The position numbers were made by a program, and so were the translations under genes. From a virus, in the IMG/VR virus record IMGVR_UViG_3300010370_000237, positions 1 through 23,997 of that record: a stretch of DNA of 23,997 nt, one strand, 5' to 3'. How positions within the stretch are numbered: the stretch's first letter is position 1; each line of letters starts with the position of its first letter. Of the stretch, positions 22,481 through 23,997 are shown piece after piece. The notes under the pieces were generated by a model, which was not told where the DNA came from, did not search any database, and saw only the letters and a list, made by a program, of their open reading frames with translations.

Positions 22481-23101
22481 TTAAGATGCTATATGTGTAT
22501 TAGGATATACTGAAGTTATATTAAAAGATATAGTACACCTTTTTGCTTTCGCAGGTAAGACATAATGAGAAAGTCCCGATGGAAAGAAAATTATACTACC
22601 TTCTTCTAAAAAATCAGTATTAAAATTGACACCAGAGTTATCTAAGCTGCATGGGATTGGTGGTTCTTCGTAAAAAATAGTTTTATTTGTTTCTTCAAGA
22701 TGTAATAAGTATATCCCACAATATGCATTGACATGTATTTTATCACGTATACGTGCATAGTTTTTATCATGTTGATGAGTTTCTTGAAAATCTCCAGGAT
22801 TATATAAGTTATACCAACTGCATGATATGTAAGACTCTACAGGGAGAGGGATATTTTCTCTCATTTCAACTAACATATTATCGAAGTAAGGCCAAATTAC
22901 ATTAGAAGTAAAATAATCTTCATATAAAAATTCATTTAAAGAAGGATTATTGTAACTTGTTTTTAATTCACCCACCCATTCATTATTTTTTTTTAAATTA
23001 TTTTGAGTATCTAAAATATTATTATAATATTTTTCTTTTATTTCTTTATGAGAATTTACTTTTTCCCAGTAAACAAAATTATATGGAAATGCATAGTGCA
23101 T
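22481..23101 (-). CDS. Putative 2OG-Fe(II) oxygenase
   Basis: This 206-aa protein has the double-stranded beta-helix pattern of phage 2-oxoglutarate/Fe(II) oxygenases. SWYNLYNPGDFQETHQHD carries H109, H111 and D112. YCGIYLLHLEETNKTIFYEEP follows. The closing EGSIIFFPSGLSHYVLPA carries H179, with R188 as the probable 2-oxoglutarate anchor. The proximal motif reads H-Q-H-D rather than a plain HxD, so the iron ligands need care. Such enzymes are abundant in cyanophages, but substrates are unknown. The gene is markedly more AT-rich than its neighbours (5 G/C in 60 nt at 22981-23040), suggesting later acquisition. It sits 1 nt after the 96-aa gene. Confidence 0.72.
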   Translation of the reverse strand: MHYAFPYNFVYWEKVNSHKEIKEKYYNNILDTQNNLKKNNEWVGELKTSYNNPSLNEFLYEDYFTSNVIWPYFDNMLVEMRENIPLPVESYISCSWYNLYNPGDFQETHQHDKNYARIRDKIHVNAYCGIYLLHLEETNKTIFYEEPPIPCSLDNSGVNFNTDFLEEGSIIFFPSGLSHYVLPAKAKRCTISFNITSVYPNTHIAS

Positions 23102-23102
23102 A

Positions 23103-23393
23103 TTATTCTCTCACCCTTACTCTCCACATTTCTACGACTTCATCGAATACACCACCTTGACATGTTTCCATCCACCCAGCATGATCTGGATGATAAAATG
23201 CCACTTTAGCCAATTCTTTTTCTGTATCCACTTCTAATATAGCACAAGGAATCCATCCCCTATCCACCGAAATTAAAACTTCATACGGAAATCTAATTTT
23301 GTTTTGTTCGACAGAAGAAATTTTTGCTTGGTCAGAAGTAACCTCTTCAAATTGTTTATGTAATTCTGATATGTCTGGTTTTTTATTCTTCAT
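23103..23393 (-). CDS. Hypothetical protein, 96 aa
   Basis: This small protein has a charged helical N-terminus (MKNKKPDISELHKQFEEVT) and a beta-rich C-terminal part: IRFPYEVLISVDRGWIPCAI, then AKVAFYHPDHAGWMET. It ends VVEMWRVRVRE. The second half may form a small SH3-like barrel, but no family is recognised. It overlaps the thyX end by 11 nt and ends 1 nt before the oxygenase-like gene. The Shine-Dalgarno is weak (AGG about 10 nt upstream), consistent with coupling. Confidence 0.7.
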   Translation of the reverse strand: MKNKKPDISELHKQFEEVTSDQAKISSVEQNKIRFPYEVLISVDRGWIPCAILEVDTEKELAKVAFYHPDHAGWMETCQGGVFDEVVEMWRVRVRE

Positions 23394-23997
23394 TTGTCCA
23401 ACCTAGTGCTTCAGATACTGTGGGAAATTGTTGTTTAAATACTTCACGACACGCTTTGGCAATTTGCATGTGCTCTTTCTGTGTGCCATGTGCGGAGCGC
23501 AAATCAATGTAATGTATCCATGACCTGCATGAGCCTGTCATGTAAAGGCGTGTAGTGGTCGCCAGAGGCAGCACAAACCTTGCACACTCCTTTGCCACTC
23601 CCGCCTCTAGGAGACGCTTGTAGAGGTTGTTGGAGCGGATGAAGTGCTCTTGAATTTCTGTTTCAAGAATAAGTTTCAGATATCCTTCAAGGTCATCAGT
23701 AGAATTCTGGCGATTCTTTTCATCTTGGCGACGCAACTCTGGCACAGGAATATCGCCTGTCAACAGATTAGCATCAGCATAGCGTTGGGAAAACTCTTGG
23801 AATGTAAATGAACGGTGACGCAAAATCTGAGCTGCGATGCCACGAGAGGTTTCAATCTCCAGTGTCATATGAGCTTGCTCAAACACAGACCAATGATTAT
23901 GCTTAATGCAATAACGCAATAGCCCTGCATAGTTTTCGTTATCTTGGTTACTAGGGTTAGACACTCTAGCAACATATGCCATTGTCTTTTCTGCATC
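23383..23997 (-). CDS. thyX: Flavin-dependent thymidylate synthase ThyX (5' end outside window)
   Basis: ThyX makes dTMP from dUMP using methylenetetrahydrofolate, FAD and NADPH, supplying thymidine for phage DNA. The signature RHRSFTFQEFSQRY (residues 55-68 from the first visible ATG) matches RHRx7S with its FAD and dUMP contacts. A C-terminal CRSWIHYIDLRSAHGTQKEH segment also fits. The ATG at 23982 gives 199 aa, but the frame remains open to the window edge, reading Asp-Ala-Glu-Lys-Thr before that Met. ThyX proteins have a strand before AYVARVSNP, so the true start is probably outside the window. The downstream 96-aa gene overlaps its end. Confidence 0.93.
   Translation of the reverse strand, partial: DAEKTMAYVARVSNPSNQDNENYAGLLRYCIKHNHWSVFEQAHMTLEIETSRGIAAQILRHRSFTFQEFSQRYADANLLTGDIPVPELRRQDEKNRQNSTDDLEGYLKLILETEIQEHFIRSNNLYKRLLEAGVAKECARFVLPLATTTRLYMTGSCRSWIHYIDLRSAHGTQKEHMQIAKACREVFKQQFPTVSEALGWTNEE

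Noticed and set aside
1-23997. CRISPR arrays, insertion sequences, transposases
   Set aside because: No regularly spaced direct repeats, no terminal inverted repeats with a transposase gene, and no such proteins were seen.

Overview
The window is a piece of the genome of a T4-like cyanophage (a contractile-tailed virus of marine Synechococcus/Prochlorococcus). The evidence is T4-type structural and replication genes (gp4, gp48, gp53, gp5 and gp26 homologues, gp32, gp33) beside genes typical of cyanophages: a phage-type bilin reductase (PebS), ThyX, PhoH, a cyanobacterial DUF1825-like protein, and tRNA genes. The sequence is moderately AT-rich and nearly fully coding, with many 1-4 nt start/stop overlaps.

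Region 1 (about 1-1700, minus strand) looks like one self-contained early-type transcription unit. Two near-duplicate sigma70-like promoters (1582-1610 and 1663-1691) are followed by two small unknown genes (75 and 59 aa), tRNA-Leu(UAA), an 88-aa unknown gene, pebS, tRNA-Thr(UGU) and an intrinsic terminator at the window edge. The pebS stop codon lies inside the tRNA-Thr acceptor stem.

Region 2 (1775-15738, minus strand) is a late tail/baseplate module. In transcription order it holds a tail-tube-fold protein, a gp26-like protein with a probable -1 frameshift extension, a 1038-aa tape-measure/hub-like protein with a tail-lysozyme domain, a 976-aa protein with an M23 peptidase domain, a gp27-like hub candidate, a 70-aa protein, a gp5-like OB-fold hub protein without a recognisable lysozyme domain, and a 571-aa repeat-rich spike-like protein. 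The functions that T4 joins in gp5 (OB fold, muramidase, beta-helix spike) appear to be spread over several proteins here.

Region 3 (15772-18449, plus strand) is a divergent late operon: gp4 (head completion), a gp2-like DNA-end protector candidate, gp48 (tail tube cap) and gp53 (baseplate wedge). Two T4-type late promoter sequences sit back to back in the short divergent gap at 15739-15771. A bidirectional terminator at about 18461-18498 separates this operon from the convergent gp32.

Region 4 (18519-23997, minus strand) is a replication, nucleotide-metabolism and late-transcription-switch operon: thyX (5' end outside the window), a 96-aa unknown, a 2OG-Fe(II) oxygenase-like protein, a 57-aa unknown, a 187-aa unknown, a 76-aa protein, phoH, a PD-(D/E)XK nuclease, gp33, a DUF1825-like protein and gp32. 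gp32 has its own promoter, whose -35 element lies in the loop of a perfect 9-bp inverted repeat.

The most striking signal is the T_TTT_TTC slippery heptamer at the end of the gp26-like gene. It leads into a 62-codon -1 frame with no good start codon, ending in an ATGA overlap with the tape-measure-like gene. This is the layout of the tail-assembly chaperone frameshifts of lambda G/GT and P2 E/E+E'.
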